In this document: one piece after another, positions 9,760 to 22,159 of the stretch
Numbering within the stretch: the stretch's first letter is position 1
Layout of the letters: every line of letters starts with the position of its first letter
Assembly: GCA_907165275.2 (NCBI GenBank)
Contig: OU015654.1
Span: 4,171,501 to 4,235,500 of the forward strand
Length of the DNA stretch: 64,000 nt
Source of the DNA: Zygaena filipendulae
Taxonomy: Eukaryota; Arthropoda; Insecta; Lepidoptera; Zygaenidae
Reading direction: 5' to 3'
Position numbers and translations under genes: made by a program
Notes under the pieces: model-generated
Databases searched by the model: none
What the model was told of the DNA's origin: nothing
What the model saw: only the letters and a program-made list of their open reading frames with translations

Positions 9760-10277
9760 GCCCGCACTCAGAGTCGTTTTAATGAATACTTAATCTTATC
9801 TTAATATATATAAATTAGTCGTCACGTTGTTTGTCCGCGATGAACTGCTAAACTACTGAATCGATCATGATGAAATTTGGTCACTGTGTTATAATTTGGC
9901 CCAACTTAAAAGATAGTTTTTATCCCATAATTCCCGCGGGAACTCCGGAATTAATGCGGGAAAAACTAATCACCGTAAATTATACTATCAGGGGTACAAA
10001 GAAGGACATAGAGTACCTTTCCCGGAATTCCCGCGGGAACTCCAAAATTACCGCGGATGAAATCGCGGGGGACAGCTAGTTTTAAGTATAGATTTTAAAA
10101 ACAAACCTGCCGCACTCAGAGACGTTCATTAAATAAACGTTAATTGGCAATTAACTAAATTTACCTTATTAAATGCCAATTAAAATTAATTTAATGAACG
10201 TATCTGAGTGCGGCAGTTTTGTTTTTAAAATCTTTACTTAAAATTAAGTAATCATTAAAACGATTCTGAGTGCGGCC
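9760..10277. mobile_element. GCCGCACTCAGAG inverted-repeat element (MITE family 3), nested
   Basis: Outer ends GCCCGCACTCAGAGTCGTTT and the inverse (aaaacgattctgagtgcggcc). A second internal pair at 10109-10215 (GCCGCACTCAGAGACGTTCA and inverse) makes the right half a nearly self-complementary hairpin. A homologue is at 58205-58389. Confidence 0.75.
9799..10079 (+). mobile_element. Helitron-like element inside MITE
   Basis: Starts TCTTAATATATATAAATTAG, contains GTTTGTCCGCGATGAACT, and ends ACCGCGGATGAAATCGCGGG then GGACAGCTAG with T following. The hairpin, CTAG end and A/T-type insertion context fit Helitron termini. It has a partly duplicated GCGGGAACTCC block. Confidence 0.88.
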
Positions 10278-10332
10278 AGCGGCCGTTACTTTTCTATGCG
10301 TTAACGATTGTAGACTGTCAACATGGCTAAGG

Positions 10333-11949
10333 CTGGTTAACAAAAAACATGAGTACCTACTAAATTAATATACAGTAAATGATTAGAATAAATGAGCGTT
10401 TTACATACAATGTTGCTGAAAATATTTTACTATTACATACTATTTTGTATACCGACCGTAATGTGGAATAACTTGCGGGTAATTTCCTAATTTACTATTA
10501 CACACTATTTTAAATAATTACATTATGCGAGTTATTTAGTATCGTGTGCCGCGCGAAGGTATTTTGATATTTTACACTTTGTACGTTTTGAACTATTTTA
10601 TTTATTTATTATACTAAAGACTGACAAACTGACTTTTTTAGTATACTTTTAACAAAAAGCTCAAATCCAATCAAATAGTACACGTAAAAATTTAAATGAT
10701 TATGTCGATAAATAATCTTTACAACTAAGCTAAAACGTTTTCCATTACTTTGGGCTGTAGTTTTTTTTAGTATTTGCTATTACTAAATATTAAGAAAAAG
10801 GTGCAATATATTGTAGACTTCTCTACTGTTCCGACATTATATCATTATAATATTATGGATCTCAATACTGTTTTTAAATTTTACTCGAAAATTAATAAAT
10901 ATGACACAAATAAATAATTAGAAATATTATACAGAGTTGCTCCACTTATAGCGTGCGAGAATGCCTTCAGGATCATGCAATTTTATTCCATTTTGTATTT
11001 AAGTTACTCTAGTGGTATACAGGGTGCATTTTTAAGCGATTTTGGATGACCAAACCGAAACTGAGGAATAATTAAAAAGATTTGATATGCTTTAGAAATT
11101 ATTAATTGGCCGTCCACGCTAATTTGAAAAATTCATTCTGTATATTATGGTAATTAAAATTAATATTAATTTAAAAATAAAGGGTTATTTATGAACGTGA
11201 ATAGTTTCCTTTTAACTTAAGAGATGCTAATGTATTCAATGTCTTTCCAATAACCAAGTGATATTTTCATACTATACTATAATAATTATAAGAATGGTAG
11301 TTTTTTTTTCTAGCGAATAATAAGTTAAGTTTCCATTTTTCAACGAACAAATATTACCTAAATATAAATTGCACGTTTATATTTTTACCTGTACACTTAT
11401 ACATGATAGCGTTTTTATTGTTAGAACGTAGCTACGTAATACGTAGCCACGTACGTCTCGATAAAACTTGTTTACATTTTGTATTTTACTATTAGTATTC
11501 TATATTAAACTAAATGTGTAACGTTGAAATATTTTTAAGGTATACAAGAGGTTGGGTTAAATGACGGACTGATTGATATATAAGAAAATTCTCGTCCCAA
11601 AAATCGAAAAAAAAGGTTTTTTTTTAGGATTCCTTAAATGTATTTCCTATCCATATAATTTTCTGTTATTGTTCCATATCATTAACAAACATTCACATTT
11701 GTATATTTATTATATTCTTACATTTATGTATATTTGTAGGATGAATTATCGTGAAATAACGTCCCTCGTCAAACTTAACATACTGTATAAACACCACCCG
11801 CTAAAATTAACTTTTGCAGTTATGTGAAAAACAAAATAGACCAACATTATCATAATGGAATTTCAGTCATAAAAAAACTGAAATTTAGTTTATATTATGG
11901 CGAAAGGTATTACGACAGTATTGTGTGAAAACACCACAAAAAAAACGTA
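10333..11949. other. AT-rich intergenic DNA
   Basis: Between the nested MITE and the next TIR element I see only AT-rich sequence with short frames and no codon bias. Confidence 0.5.
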
Positions 11950-12383
11950 GTGTCTAGTCGTCCACTAAGCGGATTATTACTAGTCGTCCACGGTTCACTA
12001 AAATACATAAATTCACAAAAGAATTTGTCAATATATTGTAAGTGTACATCACCGTACAAATTGTAAATACTGTAATTGTTAACTGTCAAAAGATTGTGAG
12101 TGAACCTCATATACTGATTACAATATAATGAATTTAACGCATTATTTTTCGGTTTATTATAATAATTATGGTTAGGTTAGGTCAATACTGCTGACCAAGT
12201 CGCGCGAGCGTAGCGAGCGTGCCGCCAATGCGCTAAAGCCAGTGTTACGGTTCAAGATCTTTTGACAATTTACAATCTCGTGACATAGATTATAATCTAA
12301 TGGTATTTACAATTTTACAATGACATAGGTATTCTACACAATTTATTTTTAGATAAAATTGCGTTTAGTGGACGACTAGCCAC
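11950..12383. mobile_element. 434-bp TIR element (CTAGTCGTCCACTAA ends)
   Basis: GTGTCTAGTCGTCCACTAAG at the left pairs with the right end, which reads inverted as GTGGCTAGTCGTCCACTAAA. A second CTAGTCGTCCAC copy lies near 11980. Inside are GTTAGGTTAGG and a GCGAGCGTAGCGAGCG patch. No transposase. Confidence 0.8.
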
Positions 12384-13304
12384 AGCCTTAAAAAAATTGC
12401 ATCTATTTTCGGACTACAATACCTTGGGAACGTGGTGTTTTTATATTTCTCCGAGTAGTGATAAATTATAATGGTCTCGCAAGTTATGATTATTATTATT
12501 TTTTTCTGTTTATCGGCAATATTAGCAAAATTTATCATAATTTAGTGCTACTACAAGTTGACATTCAAATTTTTTTAGGTTAGTATTAAATTTTTATTTA
12601 CTATTTTATTTTTAAGGTACTAAAACAGTTACCTAAAGTTTTCTATGACTGATATTATTTTTACTTACTTTAAAATCTTATTGATAATGTAATAATTCCT
12701 GTGTATTGGCATTTAGTGCCGTGCGAGGAGAGTGCATAAGATCTAAATTACGGTAACATTTTAACCGTCACATTTGTTCCTCGTCCGTGATTTTCCAAAT
12801 ATATTTAGCGTTAATTACGAATTGTTTATCAATTTTATGTAATATTTTTAATCTTTAGTGATATTTTATTATTAGATAGATATTAATTTTTGTATGTAGG
12901 TATAGTCGTACCAAAAATGAATTATGAATTATTTTCATTAGATATGCTTCGAATTATGTTTTTAAACTTATAATATAACTTTTTGTAACTTAGTTAAGAC
13001 ATGTTAGCTATTATGCCGATACCTTTTTCCAAATCGGCCTTTATGTGGACGCCAAATAAATATTCAGTACAAAGTGTAGCGGACATAGTTTTAGATGAAA
13101 TAATATTGAAATTAAAAATGTAGGCAAGGAATGTAGCACTTTCTAATATAAACTATATCTGTGCCCATGTAAAAGGCGAAAATAAAATATTAGATGCAAG
13201 CATAAATTTAATTTTCATTTCATCACCCACCATATTACGTATAGTAGGTATAATGGGAAAGAATTTGGGCCGAAATGGTTTGACAATTAGGCATGCTACC
13301 GGGG
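12384..13304. other. AT-rich intergenic DNA with AATAAA words
   Basis: No exon or repeat family is recognised. The segment 13020-13200 is less AT-rich (Gcctttatgtggacgccaaataaa) and could be conserved non-coding DNA or a distal 3' UTR end. Confidence 0.4.
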
Positions 13305-13593
13305 TATAAACATCAAAATTCTGCTTAGTCCGTCAGTTATAATATGTAGGGATATTACAGATGATAAAAAAAAAAACAGATGGATATTGCTTTTTTCAAA
13401 TTAATGAAAATATATTAGGTACTTACCGTTAGGTAAAGATTAAAGGGGCACGTGACGTCATAACCCTGTAAGTATAAACTGTACTAGATCTTCACGCGAC
13501 AATTCGACTCAATGTATCGCCGTTATTTTTTTAATTACGTAAAAAAGGAAAAAACACGTCATATATTTTTTATTAATCTACACGATGGACTTA
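13305..13593. mobile_element. MITE family 1, copy 2 (diverged)
   Basis: TAGTCCGTCAGTTAT at the left, an internal CACGTGACGTCATAACC, and CAATGTATCGCCGTTATTTT with aaaaacacgtcatatatttt at the right match the better copies at 685 and 24753. Confidence 0.65.
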
Positions 13594-14600
13594 AAACTTG
13601 AATTTTGTCAAACAATTACAAGGATGAGCAAAAATGCTTTAATTATTTATAATTAAGTGAGTCGTGCAGAATGGGTCTGTGCGCGTCGCGTCGTCCTAAC
13701 CATCGATGATCCTACTAATCGAGATGATTTCTAAATAATGACCGCTCTTGGTCCGTAATTGATGGTAATCAACGTGAACATACGGACACGCCCACGTCGG
13801 GGACGCGGTGCAGAGGAGCTACGAGACGCGGACCGGACTTGAGATATACCTACCTTCGTATGCTAACTTGCTACCGACAAATATAAAGTATGTAGGTATA
13901 AGAAGATGTTCTCATCCCGATCTTAGGTAGATGTTTGGTTTATTACTTAATCACGAATAAATCGCAGTATATAAATGAAATTTGACACACAGAATGTTCT
14001 AGATTTTTTCAAAATCCGAAATCCCGTTAACGTATACGAAAGACATGTGATTGTATTGTTATATTCAACGAGTCAAATCGACATCGTGTGTAAGTATCTT
14101 AATTGATGACTTCTCAATAGACCCGCCTCCTGGCGCTCATAATGGACATGGAACGTTTTTAACAAAAATTGACGCAGTAATGAGAGAGCAGTGGCTCGCA
14201 GAGTCACTCAACGACAAGTTACGACTTTGTTCCTTACGATCGCTCTATATTTAGATACTTGCACGTAAAATGTAAAGTGTGCACCAACACATACTTAAGG
14301 CTTTTTTCATTCGCAATCTCACACGTCATTCAGAGAGGTAGGCAGAGAGAAATAAGCAATAAACATCCACAGTCTTCATGCATAGGTTACGTTTCTTTCG
14401 CCTCGTTCAAATCCATATTAAGTTCGCTTTTTGGCGGACGTCCTCATTTGTAACGTCGTCTTAGAGTGTTCCTGTCCGACCACATCAGAGAAAGGGATAT
14501 TTACGTCCGATGCTTTCACTCATTTTCGCTTCATTTTAGACAAATTGTGTATATTACTGTATCTTAAAGACAAGGAGTGAAATTTCAATAAAACTATGTC
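13594..14600. other. intergenic DNA upstream of the Uch poly(A) site
   Basis: Unique-looking sequence with moderately GC-rich patches (13660-13850 and 14090-14460) that may be old repeats or regulatory DNA. The 67- and 64-codon frames here have no recognisable product. Confidence 0.4.
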
Positions 14601-14606
14601 CATCAG

Positions 14607-14625
14607 TTTATTGGTGAACTTTATT
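14607..14625 (-). terminator. Uch poly(A) signals
   Basis: Two AATAAA hexamers on the minus strand (14607-14612 and 14620-14625) lie 22-43 bp past the stop codon. This fits a very short 3' UTR. Confidence 0.75.
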
Positions 14626-14647
14626 CACAATAATATATTTAAAGGTA

Positions 14648-15334
14648 TTACTGAGCGGGAACCAATGCGACGACGGTGAAGCCGATGTTGTCGGGCTCCC
14701 GCGCGATGAACTCGCGGCAAACCTTTGCGGCATCCTCTAGAAGGTTCTCCGTTGAAGTGGCGCCGTGACTTATTGGAAACGCCTTGCGACCGTCTAGTTC
14801 CAGAAGTGCTCCGTCCTTGTGAATAAACGTGACGAAATGATTGCTAACGCTCTCAGTAGCTTCGGTCGCACCGCCGGACCCTGTCTGAGAAATCTCTTTA
14901 TAAGCCTCCAGAATAGCTTCAGAGTTCTCGAGTAAGGCACCTTTAGCGGCCGCGTCGAGACCTTGGGCATCACTCAGGTATTTCTTCAAGAGTCCATCGT
15001 TCAGATCAATATGGTGCGTGTTATTAGCAACGCTGTGCACTAGAGCTATAGTTCCACAGACGTTGCTTAGCACTTGTTTCAGATGGAAAACGTCTTTCGG
15101 AATATCTTGAGTTTGGTCTTTGAGCTTGGTTTCCTCTTCACGGCGATGCTGTTCGTAGACGTCGGATAGCGGGAACAGCAAAACCACGGCTAGCACCGGC
15201 TTCGGCACCCAAGTTAGGGCTTCGCCTTCTAAGCCTATGACGTCTACCATTCGCCAACTGTCAGGTACACCAAGCTTCTGCAAGTATCTATTCATCGTCT
15301 CAGGGTTGGCTTCCATTGGTAAAGCAACTGCCAT
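14648..15334 (-). CDS. Uch: ubiquitin carboxyl-terminal hydrolase, UCH-L1/L3 type
   Basis: Cysteine protease of peptidase family C12 that removes small adducts from the C-terminus of ubiquitin, recycling free ubiquitin in the cytosol. The 228 residues compare with 230 in human UCHL3 and about 227 in fly Uch. The catalytic set is complete: Gln87 and Cys93 in KQVLSNVCGTIALVHSVANN, His166 in SNHFVTFIHKDG, Asp181 in LLELDGRKAFPISHG. The active-site crossover loop is the Gly/Ser/Thr-rich stretch near 150-162. The start is the ATG at 15334 (AAGATGG, good Kozak); an in-frame TTG five codons upstream is not a start. It is a single uninterrupted exon with no poly-A tail or frameshift, so either an intronless native gene or an old functional retrocopy. 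It is transcribed towards spg. Confidence 0.96.
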   Translation of the reverse strand: MAVALPMEANPETMNRYLQKLGVPDSWRMVDVIGLEGEALTWVPKPVLAVVLLFPLSDVYEQHRREEETKLKDQTQDIPKDVFHLKQVLSNVCGTIALVHSVANNTHHIDLNDGLLKKYLSDAQGLDAAAKGALLENSEAILEAYKEISQTGSGGATEATESVSNHFVTFIHKDGALLELDGRKAFPISHGATSTENLLEDAAKVCREFIAREPDNIGFTVVALVPAQ

Positions 15335-16330
15335 CTTAATGCAAATCAACAGAATTCAAAATTAATATTATTAGAAATGCCTAAGCAAGGTAATTGAAGA
15401 ACGTTTTGTATTTTCAAGTCAATCGTATGTCAGTGATAGGTATTGTTTTCTTCTTCATTGTTAATGACAGAAACAAGAACGAAAAAGAATAAGACCAAAT
15501 TAAAAAGGCTATCATTGTTTAAAATCTTTTACATTTAACAAATTGCCGCTCAGTGTTCAGAGGGATTACGCATCTCAATTAAGCAACCAGCGCGCATGCA
15601 GTGCAACAAGACCCCCGCATTCCTCCTAAGAATTCTCTATCTTCGGAAACTAATTAAAAATTCGCATCGCCTCCGAGCCCGGTGTTCAATCGGGATGATA
15701 TAACTTCATTTAAAAAAGCGAGCAATGTTGACCGAGACACTTGGCGAGAAAACAACGAAGAGCGGAGCTCGCCACACGCGTCCGAGGTCCAAACGACGAT
15801 AAAAAAAACAAGAAAATTCCTAAAGAACTCCAAACTTTTAAATGGAACGCGAAAGAATTCAACGCGTTAACTATGTCGATACTGGGAAGGACGCGACATC
15901 GGTAAGTCACGTCACCAAATAAATGATGCTGGAACTGAAATAGATATATAAATATTTGTGTAAATAAAGAAAATAACCCGACGACGGAGAGTCGAAATGC
16001 TTTAAATATTCAAATGAAGCGAGCCGAGGTGAAATACGAAGGTGCGCTGGATCGAGTTGAGCCCAATTAAATTGGTGCCACTGAGGTAGAAATTAAAAAC
16101 AAAAGGAGGGTGACGGGGGTCCGCCGCGCATTTTTCTCATGAGTATTATTAGCGCGATGTCAACTTACAAAAAACGATCCCAGAGGTTTGTCGTTCGTGA
16201 TCCTTATCAAGAACATCCCGCGTTTTGTATAGTTTTGATAAGTGTTATGGTGCGGCGGACGGACATTTTGACTTGACCCTAACTCACTCACTTCACCTCA
16301 CTTGTACAGTGTACACGACTGATCGATATG
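15335..16330. promoter_or_regulatory. Uch upstream region, likely promoter and conserved-looking DNA
   Basis: The 5' flank of Uch is AT-rich for about 200 bp. A less AT-rich, transposon-free block follows (15540-16330) with CAATTAAG, CTAATTAAA and GCGCGCATGCA words. This is consistent with regulatory DNA. No TATA box or initiator can be picked with confidence. Confidence 0.35.
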
Positions 16331-17085
16331 GGGGATAATCGATTATGGCATACCCGAGGACGTTCTTAAAAGTGAAAAATACAGACACTCTATATTACAT
16401 CTAAATTTAATCTCCACAAGACAAAACTTACTGTACCTACCTAACAAATACCTAAATGTTTTACAAAAAAAAGATTCAACAGCAACGGATAGGGCCATCA
16501 CTCATCACTCATCAGTTACTGAGAACCCTGGTGAGAACAGATTTAATATTTGTCTATAAATCAATTACAGACTTGCGTGGAGTTCGCTTAATACTTTACT
16601 ATTGTCCCTACAACTTTTCCAGAGATAATGATAAATTAGTTCACACTTCATACAACAGTCAAAGATTGATTGCAATAAGAAATAAAAGACCAGTGCCCAG
16701 TTTAAAATAATTCTAATAGTTTTAATAACTCTTTTGCCAATGCCGACATTGATATTTGCGATGCAAACATTTTTATTTTATTTATTAATTTTAAAACCAA
16801 CAGCGCGGCGTTAATAAAGAATTATTATTCAATATACAAAATGTGTGGCCAATAACAGGTCTTATATTTTAAACAGTAGTAGTCAGACGTGGCGATAAAA
16901 AATATTAGATGAAATAGAAAGAAAAGTAATTCAAAACGAAGGATAGTCTAACAGTTTAAAAGACGAAGAGACGAGACCATCACAATCGACTTTGAAGAAT
17001 ATACATACATGTACGTATCTACATATATGGGTCTGAAAGGAAATCAAGTGCGAAGATTTCTCACTTAGTTTCCCTCATGGTCATA

Positions 17086-17287
17086 CTAGCTGTTCCCCGC
17101 GGTATTACCCGCGTAAATTTCGAAGTGCCTATAGAGATTTCGGGATAAAAAGTACGCTTGTTCTTTTCTGTATCCCCAACAACGTGTATACAAAATTTCA
17201 CGATAATCGATCCAATTAATTAGTTAAGGGGCAGAAGCGTAACAAACAAACTCACAAAATTACATTCGCATCTTTAACATTAGTTTG
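17086..17287 (-). mobile_element. Helitron-like element, complete, diverged
   Basis: Reverse copy: CTAG at 17086-17089, hairpin CCGCGGTATTACCCGCG, body with GTACGCTTGTTCTTTTCTGT, and the distal end ttaacattagt equivalent to the TAATATTAGTAGGA of better copies. Confidence 0.8.
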
Positions 17288-20200
17288 GATTATGATTTTA
17301 GCAATCTATCTAACAATAAACTACAAGTAAGTAGACGAATAGACGACAGCTGCCGTTGTGTGCGTTTACATTTACACATAGTGATTATTAATTTCAAATT
17401 CATTAACACCCACAGCGACCTCTGCGCACCCAACACAATTTATTCAAACAAAATATCTCCGTCATTTATTTTAGACACGACTTTCAATGGGGATCTAAGT
17501 GCTTATTGGATGTCTACCATTTGAATATTAATACGTAATGTAGGATAGCTTTCTTCAATTCGATATACATTGTGTTTTTATGTTACAAATTGTTGGAGTG
17601 TGCTTTGTTGAAAGGGCGATGTATTGAGTTTTTTAATGAACGAAAGGCGAACGGAGTTAGTGGTCGGGGGCTCGGTGGTTGCAAGTTCCCGACGGGGGTC
17701 CCTCGGAGGCCTACCGACGCTCATCACTATTCAATAAGCTCCATTTATTGAAATTACATAATTTGTGTGTGAATAATGACGATTGTGATGAATCTTCGTG
17801 GGCGATACGAGCGACTTAAACCCGATTAACTTTTGACCGCAGCACAATATTAATACCTATCTAGTTCATTCACACCGCACTGTGCTTGCATGAGTACGTA
17901 CCGACACGACAGAGCCAACAGCCCTTCTAGTTAATGACATGGAAATAGATTTACGTTTAAGCCGTTATGTAGCTGTTAGTCGAATGGGATTTATTTAAAT
18001 TAATGTTATTGTAATTGAAATTGCTTTACTATGCTGAATATTAGGTCGTTGTAAGCCTGAAAGCGATAAAACACGGTAGGTCCATAGAGAGAGGTAATAA
18101 TGTCATTGGGTTCAATGCCTTTATAGAAAGTTTATTTACAAAGCTCAGCAACTAAATAGGTATAGGTAAAATAAATTATAGTTTTTAAAACAGGCTTCGT
18201 TACTAAATGCATATTCAAGCTAGGTACCTACTGACCATATAGTATTATATTAATTATCTGTGGTACTGACAATATATCTTCTAAGATAGTTAATTTAAAA
18301 CGAAGTCAATTGTTGAATATGCATGACAGTGTAAATGCTATTTTTGCTATTTTAGTTAATACTTATAACAACCGCTATTGGCCAATTTTAGCAGTTCAAG
18401 TTTTATCCAATGATCAATTCCTTTTTGAAGATATTATTATTACTTTACAAGTGACGTCACTTCGACAGTTTTCCTCCACATAAAGTAAATGTTATGTGAT
18501 ACATAGGTAACAGCTTCGTTAGTTAAACTGCCGTACCTACACTGTATCAGAGCTCTATATTATTGCACTATTCCATAGTGTATGTCGCTTGTTAGGATCA
18601 AATTCTGCGTGTTAATGTTAAATGGCAAACTAAATAAAACGGTTTATTTTATATTTTTAGTAGGTACGGGGACATTAAATGAGAGTTCTCGTATACTCAG
18701 CGTCTTGATTGATATATTCTGTCGAGTTATTCGCAGGGCGACGATCGCGTTATGATCGCAACTGAAGCTACTGTGTACGAGTTTACAATGTTTTTATGTG
18801 CAGTCAACTGCAATGTACCTATCGGTATATAAGCTAAGCGGTCAATGTTGTTGCTAAATATTTGATTGCAAGCAGTTCTTTTTTCGAGTTTACTTACTAT
18901 TAAGCTATTGTGCTTATTAAAATTAGTTAAAACACTATATTAATATGGACTTGTTTTGTGCTTATATTGTATTTAATATCTCTGAACGTTATATATTTAC
19001 CACATAAATTGCTTAGGTATCTACTTATATGATTTAAGAGGATTCGCCCTCTAAACATACAAACAGTATTTATAATTCTGTATAGATATACAGAATTATC
19101 AGAGTAGGTAGTAGAGTAGAAGAGTATTGTTTGTAATTTTTCTTTATGGTCATTTAAAATGAAACAGGATGACAGGAATTTAAAATGAATAGTTTACCTT
19201 TCGGTATTCTTTCTGAAATTAATTGATTATTAACATTCTTAAGTAAGGAAGGCAACCATGCCATTTCCGATTGATGTCACCAAAAATAGGAAAGCTATGT
19301 TAATAAGGTGGATACTGGATAGTGGATATCCTAACTTACTTGTGCTGATACTGGATACATACACGTGCGAGTAGGTATCATTGAAAAAATGATGAAACAT
19401 TTTATCTATCTAAGGTATGTCACTTTTTCAATAGAATCTGTCTCTACTCTCTATACTTTTGGTAGAGCCCATTGAGACTGCTGTTATAATTATTATGCAA
19501 ACTTAAACAAGCTAGTGTAGGTAGGTATTGGTAAGGTAAAAAAATAATAATACTCTGAGCACAAACCAGCAAAAGCAAAATGGTGATATAATAATATATT
19601 ATTTAGTGATGTATGTGTGACGACATTGTGTTTTTTTACATGATTCGCAGAGTCCGTGTTTTTGTTTGATTGTTCTTAGTTGTTGCCTATCGTATCTGGT
19701 TAATTGGTGAAGTTGTATTTGATTATGTAGTGGATAGTAAAGGCGAGGGGTGGTGAGGTTTTTAAGGGGAGTGGGCAGATTAATGAGCGGCTACCGCTGG
19801 CTTATCGCTGCATCTGGCTCATGACTGATCATCTGTCGTATGCTTGCGCCTGCGACGGCCTATAGCTAGTGATGCGCTCTTGTGTATCGATGGTTTTGTT
19901 ATCTCAATTATAATAATAAGTTATATAAGTTATATTATATGCTTACTATAATTATACATACTATATGATTAGGCCAGTGAACTCTAGCTAGAGTTTCTAA
20001 TTTATTATCATCTAAACATTCAACCCATCTCGCAACCGTTGGTTCCATATTCCTATGTCTCGCCCCTCATAGGAAAAACGAACGCCAAAAAAATAATAAG
20101 CAACAAAAGTAGGTAAGTATGTTCTATTTAGATTTTTTTTTTTAAATTATGATTTTGAATGGTTTGAATTATGACCATTACAAAACCTGTTTTTTAGGTA

Positions 20201-21139
20201 ATTTGAATGAAAAATTCTTTCAAACAAAATTTGTTCTATTCGAAACATTTCTTCGAGAATCATCAAAATAATCGAGTGAAACAATAAAATAAAACAGTTA
20301 AGAAAGCTCGACGGTACATTCCTATCATATCACCGACGGCGCAGCACTGGCGATGTGACGGTGCACGCGGACCGCGGCACAGCTTCCCAGAAATCATACA
20401 CATTGAATACCTTAGCACTGCACCGAGCGGTCCATAAACTTCTTTTTTTTTTTAAAACCCAACTCTTTATTTTTATTTTGTGCATTGAAATATATTTGTT
20501 TAGATTAAGCGTCGTTTAGCCACTATACTGATACATTAGGATTAATGTTGGACCGTAAGTAACGTGTATTGTTTCGGTGCATTGTTTCCATGTCCCGCTA
20601 AAGACATGGAAACAATGCACAACCCGGCACAGGGCACTCGTGGGAATCCGACACCAAATACAGTTTACCACTGCGGGCACAGCTTTCAAAAGTCACCGTA
20701 TCATAACTGTTCCCGACAGATTATCACTTTTAGATTTTAGTTCCATCCGTCGCCTTCAGTTTCCCATTACGTAAGCGAGTAGCTACTTAGATAGTAATAC
20801 TGTGATAAAATAACGAATTCCAATATTTCGTTGTAGGTATCGTTTTCATGTAAATTTTGTGAGAATTCCGATTTTTCACCTCTCCTAATATATTTTATCA
20901 TCGTATCGTTTATTGCCATTATCTTTATAGGTATCAGATGTTATTAAGTTTATTCCGCGTGAGTCATAAGCGTTGGAGCATAACAATAAATACCCACCTA
21001 TCCTTCCAGAGATTTCAAAATTTCCTAACTAAGTAGGAGTCTAATACGAAGAGATACTTAAATTACTTAATGTCTACAGTTATAGGTACGTATGTTACTT
21101 CAAAATTAGATTTACCTACTAGTTCAACCTATATCTATA
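17288..21139. other. long transposon-poor stretch
   Basis: No exon is recognised. The block at 17540-17830, with CGGGGGCTCGGTGG, GAAATTACATAATTTG and CCATTTATTG words, and the block at 19740-19880 are GC-richer islands that may be regulatory. 18450-18475 carries an AAGTGACGTCACTT palindrome. The hairpin at 20577-20620 is listed separately. Confidence 0.45.
20577..20620. repeat. perfect 18-bp hairpin
   Basis: GTGCATTGTTTCCATGTC (20577-20594) and its exact inverse (20603-20620) are separated by 8 bases. The flanks do not continue the pairing. It may be a small RNA hairpin, the scar of an inverted duplication or a terminator-like fold. No known microRNA is recognised. Confidence 0.9.
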
Positions 21140-21369
21140 TCTAATATATATAAATCACGTGTCACGTTGTTTGTCCGCGATGGACTCCGAAACTACTGAA
21201 CGGATTTTGATAAAATTTTGTAACCATTCATAAAATGGTCCAACTTAAAAGATAGGATAGTTTTTATCCCGGAATTCCCTCGGGAAATGAAAGACATAGA
21301 GTACTTTTTTCCCGCAACCTCCGCGGGAACTCCGAAATTACCGTGGATGAAATCGCGGGGGACAGCTAG
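21140..21369 (+). mobile_element. Helitron-like element, young subfamily
   Basis: Starts TCTAATATATATAAATCACG and ends GGGACAGCTAG followed by T. It is nearly identical over its first 110 bp to the copy at 56061-56289, so both are recent. Confidence 0.9.
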
Positions 21370-22159
21370 TCTAATATAATAATTATTGATTACTGTTTTT
21401 CTGCGTTTTTCCTTTTCCTTATCATTCCAAAGCTTTTCTGCACAATCAAAATATATCTTCTACAATTACAGCGAGAAAACACGTAGCAGAATATATTCTC
21501 TATGGCAGACCGTTGCTTGACCAATTTCGTCTATTCCTAAGAATCAAAAAGCATTCATTGAGTAGGTGTATGTACGACGACTCTTATCTTCGTAACTTAT
21601 GTAGACGCATCAAACATAGCAAACCAGGAGCCGTTCAACATAAATAATTAATTGTTCATTTAAATACAAAGGCTAATTTAATAAGTGACCCGACATCCAA
21701 AATGTCAAAGCCATTCAAATAAAATAAAAAATAAAAAACGACAAAAAAATCATAAAGAAGGATGGCGTTTAGAGACGGGCGCGCCGATCTCCCAGGCCGG
21801 TGTCGGAGCGGAGGCAACTTTTTATACTTCAAATAAATTGGGAGTCATTTTTAAAGAGTGACTCTTTTTTTATATTGCTTGGATATTGAGCAGCAAGCGG
21901 TACAATGGGTGGACACGTACGGCTGTTAGGTAACATCTTTAACATCATTATAACTGAAAAGCTTTGACTGATGATCTGCCTTTCCCATGAGCGTCGTTAC
22001 TTGCCTGGAGGCTTATGGTATAGAGCTTCCAAGAAAACGAGCGGGCGTATAATGGTATGCCTATTAAACGTAGAGCTGTATCACAAATTGATAGATGCTA
22101 AAAATAATAAGGGTAATAATATAAGAATGGAATTGTACGAAATCTTTTCTGTGCGTATA
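21370..22159. other. unique intergenic DNA with GC-rich patch
   Basis: Transposon-free. The patch at 21760-21830 (GGGCGCGCCGATCTCCCAGG) sits between AT-rich runs and resembles a short conserved element. Confidence 0.35.

Larger units (their letters stand above)
9652..10332. mobile_element. MITE family 2, copy 2, with nested insertions
   Basis: Outer inverted repeats of about 45 bp: CCTTAGCCAAGTTGACAGTC at the left and its near-perfect inverse ending GGCTAAGG at the right. Inside lies a second inverted pair with GCACTCAGAG ends (9760 and 10277), and inside that a Helitron-like element (9799-10079). It lies in the spg-Uch intergenic region. Confidence 0.85.

Noticed and set aside
14051..14453. 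Two consecutive small frames upstream of Uch's 3' end
   Set aside because: No domain, no codon bias, and no splicing logic.
15335..15349. Upstream extension of Uch by five codons
   Set aside because: The in-frame upstream codon is TTG; the ATG at 15334 has a good Kozak context and aligns with the family start.
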